DNA of 64,000 nt from Cololabis saira. Its lineage: Eukaryota > Chordata > Actinopteri > Beloniformes > Belonidae. The stretch is from NCBI RefSeq assembly GCF_033807715.1, contig NC_084607.1, positions 17,284,941 through 17,348,940 on the forward strand, written 5' to 3'. Each line of letters starts with the position of its first letter. Position 1 is the stretch's first letter. Under the pieces are notes generated by a model. The model did not search any database and had not been told where the DNA came from. It worked only from the letters and a program-made list of their open reading frames with translations. A program made the translations under genes and the position numbers. Of this stretch, positions 42,319 to 57,700 are shown piece after piece.

Positions 42319-42790
42319 GAAAGTCAAATATGAAGCTATCCCTCTGACAGCTAAACCTTGGTCAAAGTGGGTCATGTAGCAGGACAATGATCCGAAGCAT
42401 GGTAGAGAATCTACATCAGAATGGATAAAAAAAGAATCAGTGTGCTGTAATGCTCCTCTTAAGGTTTAGACCTCAGCCTGTCTAAAATGCTGTGAAGGGA
42501 CCTTAAGAGGTATTTGAACTAATGCCACCACCTCAAGTGGAACTACATCGTAAAGAGGAGTGGGGTAAAATACCCTCTGCAACCATTCCTCACACTGATA
42601 ATCATATAGAAAATGATGTAACAGCTAAAAGTGGTACTTCAAGGTTTTGAGTTCTGGGGTTTGCATAGTTTTCCACACTGCTTTTTCATTTTCATTTAGT
42701 TTTTTTTCATTAATTAATTAAAAACAAATATTTAAAAATGTCAAGTATTGTTCAGATGAAAAGAAGAAAATCTGTACAGTTTATTCTAAA
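42319..42790 (+). pseudogene. Tc1-like relic C, transposase 3' part
   Basis: TCTGACAGCTAAACCTTGGT and GGGTCATGTAGCAGGACAAT match the fish Tc1 transposase gene. They encode WVM, a stop (TAG), then QDNDPKH. QDNDPKH surrounds the second catalytic aspartate of the DDE domain, and the stop replaces the preceding Gln codon. ATGCTGTGAAGGGACCTTAA and AAGAGGAGTGGGGTAAAAT follow in the expected order, with small gaps. The 3' limit near 42790 is approximate. It is dead. Confidence 0.75.
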
Positions 42791-45700
42791 ACATGTGCAC
42801 ACTAGAAATGTATTATGTATTGTCCATGTGTTCAGATGCTATATTCATGGGTAAATGTGTCCCTGGAAACAGCAATGAAGAGGACAGTCAAAAAAAACTA
42901 TCGCCAACTGCTCTTCTCTCTGCTACGGGGCCTGGCAACCAACCTTACAGATTTTTTTAATAGCATACTAAAATGCTGCATAAAGACTAAATTGTAGCCC
43001 TCAATGGGCAACAGATGATGGAATTAAAGAGATTTAGAGCTCTGGGGGGAAACAGGCTGTATGTATTTGATGTGGGCCTAGGAAAGAGGGAAGAGAGGAA
43101 AGAGGGCAGCAGAACACACCAAGGCAGCATCTGGCCCTTGCAAGGGCACACAGCACTCCGGGAAGTCTCTACAGAATGAGCCAGGGCTGACTGATAGCTC
43201 TTTTTAACACCCACTATGTGCACGGACTAGCACTCAGCTACTAGTAACACCTGCTGCACCCATATGGTGTTACAATATCACCCATCACCTCAACAGAACT
43301 AGGACACGTGAAGCATAAAAAAAGTTGGAACTGTGAAATAACATGTGCAAGAACATCGCACGGAAACTCATTCCAACCCTACCCCTACTCAAGGTAACCA
43401 TAGAAACCCCTCACCTGTCGCCTCATCGACAACAATAGGCAGACAGCCAGGTCAGAGTGACACATTTTCTCTCCCTCTCAAAAACACAGGATGGTTTTTC
43501 TTGTGCAGTGTACTTCCTCATTCTCAGACATATTCCTACCAGAGCATAAGCAGACAAACATAGCTTAGTCTACACGCGCCAGATTTATCATCTGCCTTTG
43601 CTCATACCATCCTGCTGTTCCCCGTTAGGCATTGCCCCTCTGTCTGTGTTTCATTAACCAACACTTGGACTGTCACAGATGTGCACATAGACACATAGGC
43701 ACAACGACACATTTCAGTTTCATCACTTTTGCCAAAGGAAGCTGGCAAAATAGCAACATTTATCCTGACCTGGCATATTCTGATCCCAAGTGAAAACATG
43801 GCCCAGTATAAAGAGCCGGTGGGCTTCAGCAGCCTCTATTCAATAGAGACAAAACCTGGATCTGTGGAATGATTTGGCTTGGTGGAACAATGAATAGAGC
43901 CAACAATCCTGCAATGACAGACCCCGTTAACCCCTATACTATGAGCTATTGCCCAACTCTATACAGCATAGTTGGAAAAGAAGAAGCATAAAAACTCAAA
44001 ATCTGGCATTGATGGAGGTTGATCTGTGAGCTCATGATAATGTCATGTGCTGCATGAACAAATTGCCATCAAATAATCCATGAAAAATCCAGATTCTGAC
44101 AACTCTCACTCACAAACTTTTGCTTTTAGCTCATCCCAAGTGTGAAAGGAAGTTAAAAATAATGCAGAAGATGAAAGAGAAGTTAGTGAAACTGAGACAT
44201 TTAAACAAGTTCCGACGCAAGGCATGAAGCAAAAGCACTGCAGCCGTGGAAATGTTAAGCTGGGACAGCCTTTGTCCTGGGTGATAAGAGGTGGGGGGGA
44301 TGGGCCTTCCCACCTTGGCTTTCATTTTCTTGCCGCTTTCATCTCAGTGCACACTGCAGAGCAGACCCAGTGACTCATCGAGAGAGGAAAACATGGCCAA
44401 AACCAATAACCACCGGATAGCATCTCTTACACTAACAAGCTTTACACTTGGGGATACCATCAACTCCCTGGTTCTCTCACACAGTTAATTAGGGATGGAC
44501 TGGGAAGCTATCTATCTACCCTGTTTTTATCCCCTCAGTGGTTTACAAATCTTCTGCCCCTGTTTGTCACTCTACTACTCGGCTTTGCATGCCTCCTCTT
44601 ACACAGCTCTCACTCTTTTCAATGCACACTTCATTCACTTTATCTGCATGTACCTACCATCTTCACATCTACTACCAATGCTGCTATTACTGCCCCTGTG
44701 TCCAGCCCAAGGCCACTACTGCCTCTTAATCCCATTAGACCAAACACAATCAATTATCCAGCCAGCCATAAGGATCTGAGAGCATTAAAAGGTTAGCTCA
44801 GGAGATTTAAAGCCATTGATGTCTTTGACAGGAATGCCCCCCCACCCCCACCCCTCCCATGCACACACACACACCCCCCTTTCTGGCTATCTGGTTACCA
44901 GTGTGTCAGTGTCTGTGTATGTGTGTTCGTATGTCAGCGCATGTTCATCAACATGACACCGAATCACCAACTCGAGCCACCATGCATCGGCAGCGGATCT
45001 TTAATCATGTCCCTGCAAGTCTCGGCAAATTACTGCCTTGTGATGGTAATCGATAAAGCGATAAACACAGCCGGGGACTGCAGCTACTGGAGCGAAGAAA
45101 TACCGTTGCAGCCACTGGTTGATTTTTTTTCTTTTTTTTTTTTCTCATAATCTGATTCCTTTTTGCTGAGAGTGAAGGGTGAAAAAAAGAGGAGAACTTT
45201 CTTCTTCCAAACTGAACAGGCAGGGTGTGCAGGGGAGAACAAGGGGCCCTCATACACTGCGCTTGAGACGAAGAAGTTGTGGAGATACAGGTGCAGGTCA
45301 ATCAATACTATCAGAGAGAGCGACTGATATCATCTCATAGTAATCTGGAGACTCATCTCATCCCCTTCCGTCTGCCCCGCCACCGCCTGTCCATATACTC
45401 CATGCCCCAGTGGCACTCCATTCATAGCTCGATGTAATTTTCTCCCTCCCTCCCTTTTATCTTTATCATACGCTCCTCTCCTACTCTTCCTTCTCACTGA
45501 CTGTTCCTTCTCATGTGAGAAAATTAAATATGATCATTCCTCTTCAAAGGCGCCACCATTAGCCACATAATGAATATTCAGTTAATGTAGCAGAGAGAGG
45601 AGAGTGTGTGAGCGGAGACAGGAAGAAGTGAAAGGTGAAACTCAACTCCACAGTCCTACAAGATAACTAGAGTGGGCAAACGAATATGCATTGGTATATC

Positions 45701-48700
45701 GTCATCCATAGACTTTTAAAGCCAAACACAAGTAATTAGTTATCAGAAATACATTATGACCCAGCAATAACACTCTTGTGACGTTTACTAATGAGGTTAT
45801 AGATCTACTTCGTCAGGGTGAAATATGTCATTTATTGCTCATCAATATTTTCAGCAATGAATCATTGATCAGGGGGCTATTATGAAATCCTTCCTCAAAT
45901 CCCTTGTCCCTGATGCGACCCCCACTGAAGAATTATTTGGCCGTGGTATGAAAGGCACCGAAGCACTTGTGGCTCCAACTTAAACGCGCTCCAAAGAGCT
46001 TGTGGCTTTGGCGTCCAAATGTAACTGCCAAGCACCTTCTCTGCCGGGATTCAAATGTGTTTCTTCATGCAGGCACGATAGTCACTTTCCAATTTCAACT
46101 TAATCTTAAACCACCAATTTCTACTGCCTTGGCGGTGATTGAAATATGAAACCCTGCATATATAGAGGCCATTACAGAGAATACAAGGCCCCAGCTGCTG
46201 TCTGTGTGCCCTGGGAAGAGAGAGGAGAAGAAACAACAGGGATCAGCTACGGCCGGAACATATTTCTATTTATTTATTATTCAATAATGCTGAATTGGCC
46301 CCTGACCTCCACGCGCGGCTCCCACCAAACTACCCTCAGAAGAAAATGGCAGCGTTGCTGAATCAGGAAGAACTCCAACAGAATCCCTTGGGCTCAGCAC
46401 TATGGAGGGTTTAATCTGACAGTTTGATGCAGCTCCTCTTTAAAGAATGCCTTTTTCTTTCTTCTTTTTTTTGGCCATTTGATTTTTATAAACACATGTC
46501 AAAAGTACAAACATTCACTGTCTCCAACAACGCTATAAACACAGGCATGCCAACATAGAAATAACATAGCTAATAGATAAGTCATTGCCAATAAGCAGAG
46601 CAGCCATCAACATCCTAGGAAGTGACAAGCTTTTTCCTGCAATCGCTCTTGGATGGGCTCTTTACCTTATTGTTCCATCTCCAAATACATGTTCTTTTTC
46701 AAAAAGGGGAAGAAGAAATAAGTAGTGCTTTTATCTGTCAGGGATGCTTCTCCAATTTTCCGCATAATAACTTGATGGGAAGCTACTTTTAACCTAATTC
46801 CAGCTGGTGAAAAAATATGATAAAGTAATCTTTGTTCAAGGGCAAAATAATCAAATCAAACAACATGGCCTATTACACCGACATAAAGAAAGAGTCAGGA
46901 CATTAATTGGGGTGGGGGGTGGAGTGTAAATACGCAACTACACAAGATCTTGTGCAAACTGCAGCTCTCAAGGTTGCTTCAGCTGTTAATAAGTTCAGTG
47001 TGATGGCTCACATTAAATCAGCAGTTCGGTGGACTTTATCTGGGCCCTAAATGCAAAGCAAGTGCTCTACTATGGCTCAAGGTTAGCGTCATGGTGTCAT
47101 TCGTGCCCAATGTCCGATGCACGCAGCCTGCCACACTCCTCAAGTGGCTGCCAGAGAACACTCACCAAGGTTATACCTGTCAGAGGGAATGAATATCCCA
47201 CTTATCTCAATCAAAGTCCTCCGCAGAACTTCAAGGGATTGATTCCGCTTGTGCTTCAAACCTAACAAAAATAAGGGCATTAACTCTTCTGGAAAATTTG
47301 GAAAGAGGGGGAACAGTCACGCTGATGCACCTGAACTGAACAGCGTGACAAATAGTATCTTGAATAATTAATCTGCACCAAATCAAATCTTCAATTAATC
47401 AATTAAAATGCTCACCTACTGAGGCAAACAGATGAACGCATTTGCATATATATATATATATTTTTTTTTTTTTGCTTTCTATCTTTGCATATTTCTTTTT
47501 TTTCATGTTTCTCATCTAACAAAGAGAACACTCAGTGATAGAAATTTCTCTGATAGCTATTACAGGTCAGACAGAAAAATGACATGCATCTTCAGACAAG
47601 CCCGAATGTGAGGAGGACCACATAAGGAAATGGATTTATAAAGAAAATGGAAATGGAGAAGAAAAATGGCTCACGCTGAATATTTCTGCAAATAGCTTCG
47701 ACAGACTGCAGAGAAAAAGCAAATAAAAGAGCTGAAAGCATCCCTCCTCACATTGCACTTTACCTGTATTCAATATGAACAAATACATTCAGTCAACAGT
47801 GGTTCATAATTTATCACCATGCGCGATAATGACTTTGCTTAAATATCAAACTCCTACTAGAGAGATAAATGAATGCATCTTCATGTCCCCAAAGTCAGCC
47901 TCAGCCTAATGAATTGTGCAATAATGACAATAAATTACTGCACTTTGCTTCCACAGGAAACAGTCTATACGTTGGATGGCAGGCGATGCAAATGTGCTGT
48001 TGTGCAGCATAAATCACGGGCTAACAATGGAACCAGTGGATCTTCAAAATTAAAATAAATCCTCATTTAAGACTCCCATCTGTTTAATATTCCTCACATA
48101 ACATTAAATTATCTTATTGTGATGCACAAATGGAAGAACTGGTTAAGATGGACTGTGATCATTACCACTGCAGTGACAGAACAGTAAGGTAGACATATTC
48201 TTTGATATATCAGCTTATTTGTGGCCAGTGTTATGAAATTTCTCTCTTAAATGTTGCAGCCATTTTGAATATGATCATACCGGGGGTTTTATGTGCGATA
48301 TGTTTCTGTATATGTGTGTGTGCAGGTTGTCTGATCCCTGCAACATCCCTCATCTCTGGGGGCAGCAGTTCCGTCTCCCATCAACCATGCCCAGCCAATG
48401 TGACTGTCACTCCCGATCTGCACTGAGAGGGGAGCCTGTGCCTATTTTTATAAATGTATTCATATTCATTAGTCCTGAGTGTCATTCATAGCAGCAGTTC
48501 TTTAATGTGGTGCATAAACCATCAGAGGCGGGAGAAGCCCCTGTGCTCTCATTGTACAAATTAATAACACAGGCAATCACTGAAAAGGTGCCTTCTGTCA
48601 AACAACAATGGTACCTGATTTCCATCAACACACAGAGGGAAAAAAAGAAGCAGAGTGGTCACCCTCCTGGGAATCACTACTAAAACACAATCGTACCAAC

Positions 48701-51700
48701 CTTTGAAATATGAAATCATTAATTTAAGTGAGAATTAAATACATCAGTTCTTTTTCCACCTTGACCCAGCGCAATACCCTGCCTCATAACATCTTGGTGG
48801 CAGTCAGTTTTAATTGTGCAGAATAACCAGTGTGAACATTCGCTATTAATGAGAGCAATTAAGGATCAGACTCACACAAGATTCAACTTCCTCTCTTGTT
48901 CAGAGACACCATACTTTTGTTTGATTGGTTTGTACATGTCACAGAAATCACATGATGAACTAACTCTATTAAACCCAAAGAGTCAAACAGAGTACATCTC
49001 GAGTCTTTGATCTGATACTGAGGAAAAAAAAAACACACTTTTTCCAGGACTGCCACAACAGTACATTTTGACCTCGAGTACGGTTATTGTATCATTAAGA
49101 CACATCAAAGGTGAACACTTTTCTCTAAAGTGCACAGCCACTTCTCCATGCACCGTTTTGGGCACCGTGCCTTCTGAAGTAATGGAAGTTGGCTGCTTCT
49201 CACAGCCTTGCCATGTTTTTTTCATGCCCATTGTTTCTGCTCCACCCCACTTAAAATCAAGAACACAAAGCAACTCCACCTCTCCGCCATACTTCACTCT
49301 GGACAACATTAATAAAACAAGGTTTCAATGAAGCAGAATGGAACGCCACATTGTGCGATGGGGAAGCGGTGTGATTAAAGCTTTTAAACAACGCCACCCT
49401 TTGCGTTTGCACATGTCAGCGCTACAGTGTGTTTGTAAGGAGGCTTGCGGCATACATGCCCCCTTTGTTGCTTGCCGTAAGTCTTTTCTTTAATGCAGAG
49501 AAGGCAACATGGAATCCGCTTTAACATTAAGTGCAACAAAAGGACATTCAAGTATAAAACCCAGAACACAGAGAGAAGCCAAGAGAGGAAGATTCAAGCA
49601 TTAAAGTGGTTGGATTGCTACAGTGACTAGGTTTGTTCCACAGGCCCATGTGACTCTCCTAAGTCTTATACACCCTCTAAACCTGTTCATATTTTTTCAG
49701 CATCCTTATTGTTTTGGAAATTAAAGTGTCACCTTTTCTTTCCTTATGCAGACTAAATGTTTATCGTTACAACTGGAACAGACTGATCACTTATTCTAAT
49801 AATTTTTCTCTCTGTAATCTATGGAAGACAACCCCCTGAGTGATTCAAGCAGTGAAAATAAAGCGTTTTAATTGAATTTCATGAAATGAAACACTGGCCA
49901 GAGCAACTTCATTCAAATGATATGACTCTTCAATTTCGGCAGCTCCCACAGGCGTCGAGCATGCCCACCATTGCTGCAAAAGATATGTGCTTAAACACTA
50001 TCTTTCACAGGAATGGGGAATTACTCTTTGAACTACTCTTTGAAAGCTCGTCCTAAATGAAAATTACAGAAGCCTGACCAGCACTTTGTGAAAGATTTGA
50101 AGACAATGATGATGAAATGTAGGACCGGGGTCCATATGTGGAGCACGCTCCCAAACAGGGACGAAATACCCCAGCTGTGCTTTTTTCCTGAGGCCGTTGC
50201 TTAATTCAGGCATAACAAATCAGTTTTGAACTATCATATGTCTTGTATGTCATATCTGACGCTCATCCAATTTGGCTTGATTCTCAGGAGTAAAGCTCTG
50301 TGTCTGAATATAGTGATTTCACGTGTCCACTGCATCTCCTGTCTAGAGACTGGGGACCAAAGTTGTCAGGGGACCTCCTCGCGCTGTACAGTACATGTCT
50401 CCAACAGCGGACCCGTGCTCGTTTGTTGAGTTACTTTACTCAGGCTCTGTGACAAGAGGAGACAGTGACCGAGGCATTTGGGACACGGGAGCCCCCTGCA
50501 GAATTAAACAAGCTGTGTCTCCAGCCCCAGTGACAGGAAATCTCACTCAGATCACCAAAGGCAGAAGTGATTGCATCTGACAGGTGCATCTTCTTCCTTC
50601 AGATGCAATGTCTTTGTTTTGTCTGGATTGCTTGTGTGCAGGCAGCCATTGGTATTTTTGGAAAGTCTGTGTGTACACATGCGTGTGTGTAAATGCAGTA
50701 GTATCTTTCTCCACTTATCTTTTAAAATTTAAGAGGTGATCATTTAATTAATTTCGTTTTGGTCCTCGAGCAGTTGGTTGTGTCTAACAGGCGGAGCAGA
50801 GAAATAAATGACTGAATGCATACAAAACACTGGGGTAGGAGAAATGGAAGGGTTACTGTTTGGGCTCAAACTGGGCACACTAATCCCTTTGATCCCCCCA
50901 TTTTACTGTCAGCTGTTTCCTAGCTACCAATGGATCTGCACAGAGTTTAGGATTTGTGCTACTGTACACCACAGCAATCTCTGCCCCACTGATGTAGCGC
51001 TCTCCTTTCTTTTCTCCATCAATACACCAATCCAGCATTGACATCCATAGCAGTTTTCATTGCTCTCTCCGCTTCCCTCCCTCTCTCCGTCTCCCTGCCA
51101 TTGGCAGTGACGTATGGAGAGCAATTAGTATCATAACTGTCAGAGACCCATATTACACATTTTACAAATGTGTTCAACAATTTGTGAAAAACTATGAGCA
51201 CTTGCAAATTTATGCTTTCATCTCCACACATACACGAAACAGTCTGAACACGTGTAAAACAACTGAGAACTACAGATGCACACCTGAGAAAATATGGCAA
51301 AATTACACAAGAATGAACCTAAAAGCCCCCGGTGGCTGGGTTTTTCAGCTGCACTTAAATGCAGCATGAGTTAGTGAATCCTTGAGGAGCTCAGGGTGTG
51401 AAAAAAGTCTTGAAAGTCAACATGCACACACATGTTGATCTGTGCACATCAGATTATGTGTGCACAAACAGTTAAACATTAGTGTGCACAGAAAGCCTTT
51501 TGAGTATTTATCTATTTAATTGTTCTAAATATCTTCAAATTGCTTTATGTCTAGTTTATACAATATACTTGCAAACAAAAGCGATGCCCAAATCGTTGCA
51601 CATATTTGCTAATTGTGTAAGACACATTCAGGACAATTACAACGCTTTTTTTTTCCATTGTGACAGTAACATGGCAGGTAGGCAGGTTAATGTGGAAATG

Positions 51701-54700
51701 ATTTTGAGTTCCATCAGAAAAATGACACTTCAGACCGATAAAGCTGATGCTGGTTTTTCCGCTCACACGAGGCGCCGTAGCTGTGCCCCAGTTTCATTAG
51801 ATGTGCAAAAAAAACTGTTTTCAAATACGGGTTTGGTCTGTTGAGAGAGCTCCATTTAGCAATAATGAAACAAACTCAATGAATTTGTGTCGATGCATGC
51901 GCTGCAATATGAAAATGTGTTTGGTTATGAGCATATGTGCACAGTTTTGCTGCGTGCATGTTTGTGAATCCGCTAGCGTGCATTAAAGCACGAAGGGGGA
52001 GTTTTATTTGATTCCTCTTTCGAGCTGCCTTCAAAATTTGAATAAATAGGCAAATGTATCTGCACAGGATCTCTTTCATCCTTGTCACTATTGGTTGCTT
52101 TCAGTGATACAGTGTAGCACAGACTTCCTACTTAACCTCTGAAAAGCACTCCCAAACTGATGCCAAATCATTTCAGGAAGAAATACATGGTGGACTCGAT
52201 TTGCGTATTTGGAGGGGGGGGGGTCATGCTTCACTGTCAAACACTGGCTCTCCAAGGCATAACACCTATTAATCCTGTAAGCATGTACAAGGAGAATGGA
52301 TAACACATGTTTCTCAATTTGCTGATTTCAATAGAAGCTGCTAGGCTGTATTGATTTTGCATGAACTGTACACTTACATAATTTGTATCATTCAAGCAGC
52401 CAGACTTTTAAACCACTCCTTTTTCTCTGGGGCCTTTGATCAGCGTGCAAATTTCAATTAAGTGTTTCCTATCTTACAAGTCATCTTTCTCTTGCATATA
52501 AATGAATATGTAATGATGTACACTGGCATCAGGTTACAAGAGACAAAGCAGCTTTTGTGTGAGTCTGAATCCCACCATATGCTTTTAGACTCCACCTAAA
52601 GGCCATTACTGGCACAAAGGGGCCAAGGAAAGGGTATCCAGATGTGGCATCCGTCATAAAGACGAAACCTGCAGTACTGCTGTCAGCTCCCATCACTGTC
52701 ACACTTCTTAACTGTCACCCTTGTGATGTTACAGGCAAGGACAGCGATCAAAGATCACTGTATATTAAAACGCTTCCAAACCTCAATGACAACCTGCTCC
52801 AATCCCACGTGCACCTTATCAGAAAAGTCCTGTTTGATGCGACTGTTTGTGTGAACCTCCTCCCACTTACCTCAGTTGACACTATTGCATACTGTGTGCT
52901 TTAACATCTACACAAATATTGTTTGGCGTCTCTGTGATACGCTTCCCAGCGGTGAATGTGGAGAATTTACCTTCAAACTAACTTTAATTCCAGGAAGGCG
53001 CCAGGTGCTCGGAAGCAGAATAAAAAAACTTGAAATTAAATCTTGAGTGTTCAAGAGCAGGACAACGGGAGACAAACGTCAGTCATAATCAATACTGAGC
53101 ACAATGCATTGAGATGCAGCAAAAGGCTTTTCTCCAGACCCCCCAATGGGTCTGGTATGCCTGCTGCCAAGAGCAGGCTGACCAGACCTGTGAAGTCAGA
53201 CTTGCAGATTTCCATTCCAGATATAATAGTCTTCAGACAGGGAGCGAACCATGGGCTGGACTCACCTCTGGAAACTGGTGACCTCTAGAAAATAAACCAA
53301 GGAACATGCCGTTTTTCTGCTGGAAAGAGGTATAAAAAGAAAAAAACATACTGTTTTCCTTAGCTTTAAATGCTATTGATTATTTAGACTGTTAATATTT
53401 CCCTTTTGATTTGTTTGTGTGTATAGTTTAACGGAAGTATTGGAATGTCGATCCATGTTATTGCCTATTGCGGGAGGTCACAGGGCTGTGACTAGTTGGG
53501 ACAAAAATGGAGCAGAATGTCAAGATGTAGATTCATTCAAGTGAATGCAGAAAGAAAAATGGATTTGTATCACCAATCGCTTTTACGAGGACAGACGGGG
53601 GAGAAAAAATGGGCACACCACCCCCACGCCTCCACTGTTGTTCCTACATTCCTCTATTTCTTTGTCTCTTTTGCCATTTTATTCACAACACAAGAATACA
53701 CTCACCAGTCCCCAGGAGGGACATGCTGGATGTGAGCAGAGATTCAGTGAGCACATTAAGCTGTAGAAAGCATTGTTTTTTCTCTGCAGTTATTTCTCAA
53801 GTTGCCTTAGTGTTGTTTAAATGTTTACATATAACAGCTTGGGGGCTTGAAGACATATGTACGGTCCAAGAATACTTTGGGAAGGCGAATCCATCTTTTC
53901 CCTGGATGAAGTTACTGGGACCATTTTTAAAGGCTTTTCAAAGAGCTTCTTTGAATGACGCTTTGATGAAAAAGCATAAACGACATCTTTGGTCCCTTGT
54001 CAAAATCAGATTGTACGAATTAAATAAATAGCATCATTTCAAATTCCCCTTCATACGGTATACAAGGTCATTTCAACTTTTAATGTCTATCCCGGCTCAA
54101 GGCTTCCTCTGAGAATTTTCTTTTGTTCTTGATAGCTGAAGTGCCTCCAAGCCCTGTGTCAGATTGATTAGACATTTAGCCAGGAGAATGAATATGTGAA
54201 AAATTTGTCTGTTTTCCCCCCACAGCGCCTCCTCCCTTAGTCTCATCAGTAAACAAGGAGATACGGAAACAAAACTACTCTCAGCTATGTGATTAAAATT
54301 GGCCCCAAAAGCAGAACTTGCCTTTCAAATCAATGCTGTTATTACCGAAAAATCTAATTTGAGCACACCTTACTCAGGCTGTATTTTCCTCACTCAGTAT
54401 GACAAAGACAGGCTCTCTGTGGGTAGTGAATCTATCTGATGAGCAGGATTTTCTGGAGCTGAGGATGTGTCTTACCCACAGGTTGTCCAGTTTCTAGCAT
54501 CCTGATGTTTGTGTACCTGTTTCAGCACAGAAAAATGCTAAACACATATTAACACACCAACACAGAAAAAAGAAAATAGCTTAAGTTCTTTAGAGCGAGT
54601 AATAATTTTAGCCAGTGATCCTAATGCACACATCAGTGTGGCACAGGCATTGTGGGAGTTAGGGCTTTTTGCCCCATGCAAATAGCCATTACCAAAGCCC

Positions 54701-57700
54701 TTTGGGCAAATGGCAATTACTAGGCAAAGAGAGAATGCCAAAACCCTGCAGTACAAGTAAATTTGATTACATTTCCATTATGAACTATAAACACAGTTTT
54801 GCTGCTCGACTGAGCCAATTAAAGGCTTCCTGAAGCTAAAAATGGTTGACAGCGCAACTGGCTTTTTTTCATCATAGTTGATTGTAATCATTTGTCACTC
54901 TCGAACACATTTCTGGGCGCTCATTTCTTTCTCTCTTTTTGTTTCCTATTTAAAAAAAATAACTTTTTCATTCATTGATTTCAATTGCTGTTTCCAGTGA
55001 GATGATTTTGTTACTTGCTTTTTTTTTCAATTTTTTTTTTTTTTTCCCTGACTTCAGCTGTGATATGTTCCATCTGGGCGGATAAAGCATCCTGTGGCAG
55101 CATGAATAAACATGTGTAGACAGCATTTGGCAGCAAAAATGAAAGAGAGAGAGAGAAAGAGAGATGGTCGCCAGGCGTTGAAGACACACAAGAAGTCTGA
55201 TGAGGAAGTTAGACAGCCACCATTTCACCTGAGGCTGTGCAAGACACTTGCTGGTCTTTCCTGGCATGAGACGTATTGCAAAGAAAACAAGTGTTTAAAG
55301 CAAATTTCAGCAGCTGTTACAGTAGCTCTCTGGAGCGGCAAACATGTTTAATTAATTGCAGTCCACAAAACAGGGAAATACACATGTCATAGCCGTGCAC
55401 CGTGTCTCATGGTAGTGGAGAAATTGCAACACTTGCTTATCATAATGTCACACAGATGTGATGATTCACACAAATGATTCAAGTTTAAAAACTTCACTTT
55501 CATCAGTTATCATTTCTAGTATTTCACGTGCATGTTGCTAATGTGCAATCAATGTCATTATGAGGGCCTGAAAAGCAAAGCCATATGTATAACATGTACA
55601 GATTTATGTTCTGTGTGGTGGAGACTATCAAATTTGGTTCTACATGAACAGGTTTGTCATCATCATCAGAATTAAGAAATGCCTTACATTTCATTAAAGC
55701 CGCATTATACTTCTCATGATAGAGTTGTGTAATCTTGTACATATTGATTTTGTTTCTTTCTACAGCCATGTTTCAGTGCGTGTGTGCTTGTGCTTGGCTG
55801 GTGTACAGTAGATGAATTATGATGGGGTACATTAAAGCAGGGAGCTTTAATCACACAAGGATTCAGAATGTTTTAAACAAATGCTTTTTTTGGTAAGTAC
55901 AGTGGATTATCGTCAGATTTAAAGATTTGGACATGGCTGACAGCTGTCAAGCTGAATAATAACGTACGTCCAGAAAATTATAGCAGCTGTCGGTTGGCAG
56001 AATGTCAATGCTGCTATCTAGATTAAAGCTCAATAGACATGAACATAAGCACCAGCAAGCAGGAACACACGTTTACTTCTGCAGATGCACACAAGATGCA
56101 AGCAGAAACTCATGACCTGCGTACATCTCAGCAGCTTCGAGCCTTTGAGGTTGAACAATAGATAAACTGACCACTAAGAGAAGAAGAAAATCAAGAATCT
56201 CACATTTTACTTGGTATTTTGACAATGGTTCTCTGCAAGTCTTACAAAAGCTTGCTGAGTGCAACCTGTTAAGAAGGTTTCCCTCTGCGGATGTACCATG
56301 TATCCTCTCGTGCATTGGAACAACCAACTGTATCAAACGCAGCAGGAGTTTCAATAGGAACCTGCTGAAAAACAAGTAGCTGCATGCCGCCCCCGGTTCC
56401 CTGTTGGCGCCTGTGTGTCGCCTAATTTATGACATCCTCCGAGGTCCTCCCCTCGCAGGGAATGCCTACAGCATCTCTAACTTTACACAGAGGCACTGCT
56501 GTATTGCCACTCATTTGCAAACAAGGATTCCCCGTGAGGATGAGCCACCTCCTAGTTGAGAGGAACAAGCCCTCTCCTGGAGCTAAGAAGACCCCCTACA
56601 ATGACTACACCTATGTCTTCACGACAGAACCAAAAGCTGCAATTTTTACCACCATCGAGGATGCCCTCCTCAACAGAACGAGCAGGCAGACAGAGCGGTG
56701 TATCTCTCCCAAATGCTAATGTACAGCTGGGAATATTCATGAGACCAAAATACCAAACTGCAAGGATGAGAAAGGGAGTCTGTTTAAGGAGGAAAGGTAA
56801 AGTTCTGGGAGGTTGCCCAGTAGCACTCAACAGATCCTCACACACTCTAGGCATGTTAGCTTGAGAAAATGATGCTAATAACAGCTAGGCAAAGTGTGCC
56901 TCGCATGATAAGTGATGCCTGAGACTCCTTTCAGATAAGGTTGGAAGCACTTTAGAGCAATGCGACTTGTTCAAAGACAAACAAGTGCAGGGATTATGCT
57001 GCTTTTAGCACTTTGGTGCACCGAGCAGCACGATTATGAGATGGGGAATGGATCGAGAAGACACCTCTCATTTAAATCAATCTCAGAAGCATGCCTTTCC
57101 CCCCCATGGGACGTGCAGACAAATGTTTTCAGGATTTTTCTGTCAAAAACGCATCCTTATCCTTTTGCAGTCCTGTACGTTTCTTTACAAGAAAAAACAT
57201 TCTGTGGTTGAAAATTATAGCAGATAAAGTAATGCCATTGAATGTGAAAATACTCTACATGGTGACATTTCAAAAAGCCCACACAGTTTCCCTTTGTCCT
57301 TTTTCAACTTACCTTTATTTCTTGTGACGCAGCAGTTATGCTCTTTCAGTCATGAAATACACAGCCAGGATGCATTTGCTCTCCATGGTCTATCTTTATT
57401 TAGCACATTTCATTATCTTCACAGTGGCCAAGAGGTCAAACCGCTGACAGATGACAGTGAAGAGCTTAACCACCTCTGCAGTGATAGCATGATTCATGTG
57501 TAGATCGTATTCACACCTCTGCCCCCACATCTCTGATTGTGCTGGACCTGAATGAAACTGCAGCATGCTGTGATTTATGCATTCTGTAACATGAACATCA
57601 CTTTGATGCAGCTTCTAAGTCAGAATGGTGAACCAGACATATGCAATACTGACTCCAAAGAAGGGCTCTGCTTCACTTTCCCAGTGTCAGATCTATACAA

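Noticed and set aside
56429..56864. Overlapping open frames of about 100 codons on both strands near 56.4-56.9 kb
   Set aside because: No domain, no splice sites that would join a gene, and similar lengths in three frames, which suggests chance in a less AT-rich patch.
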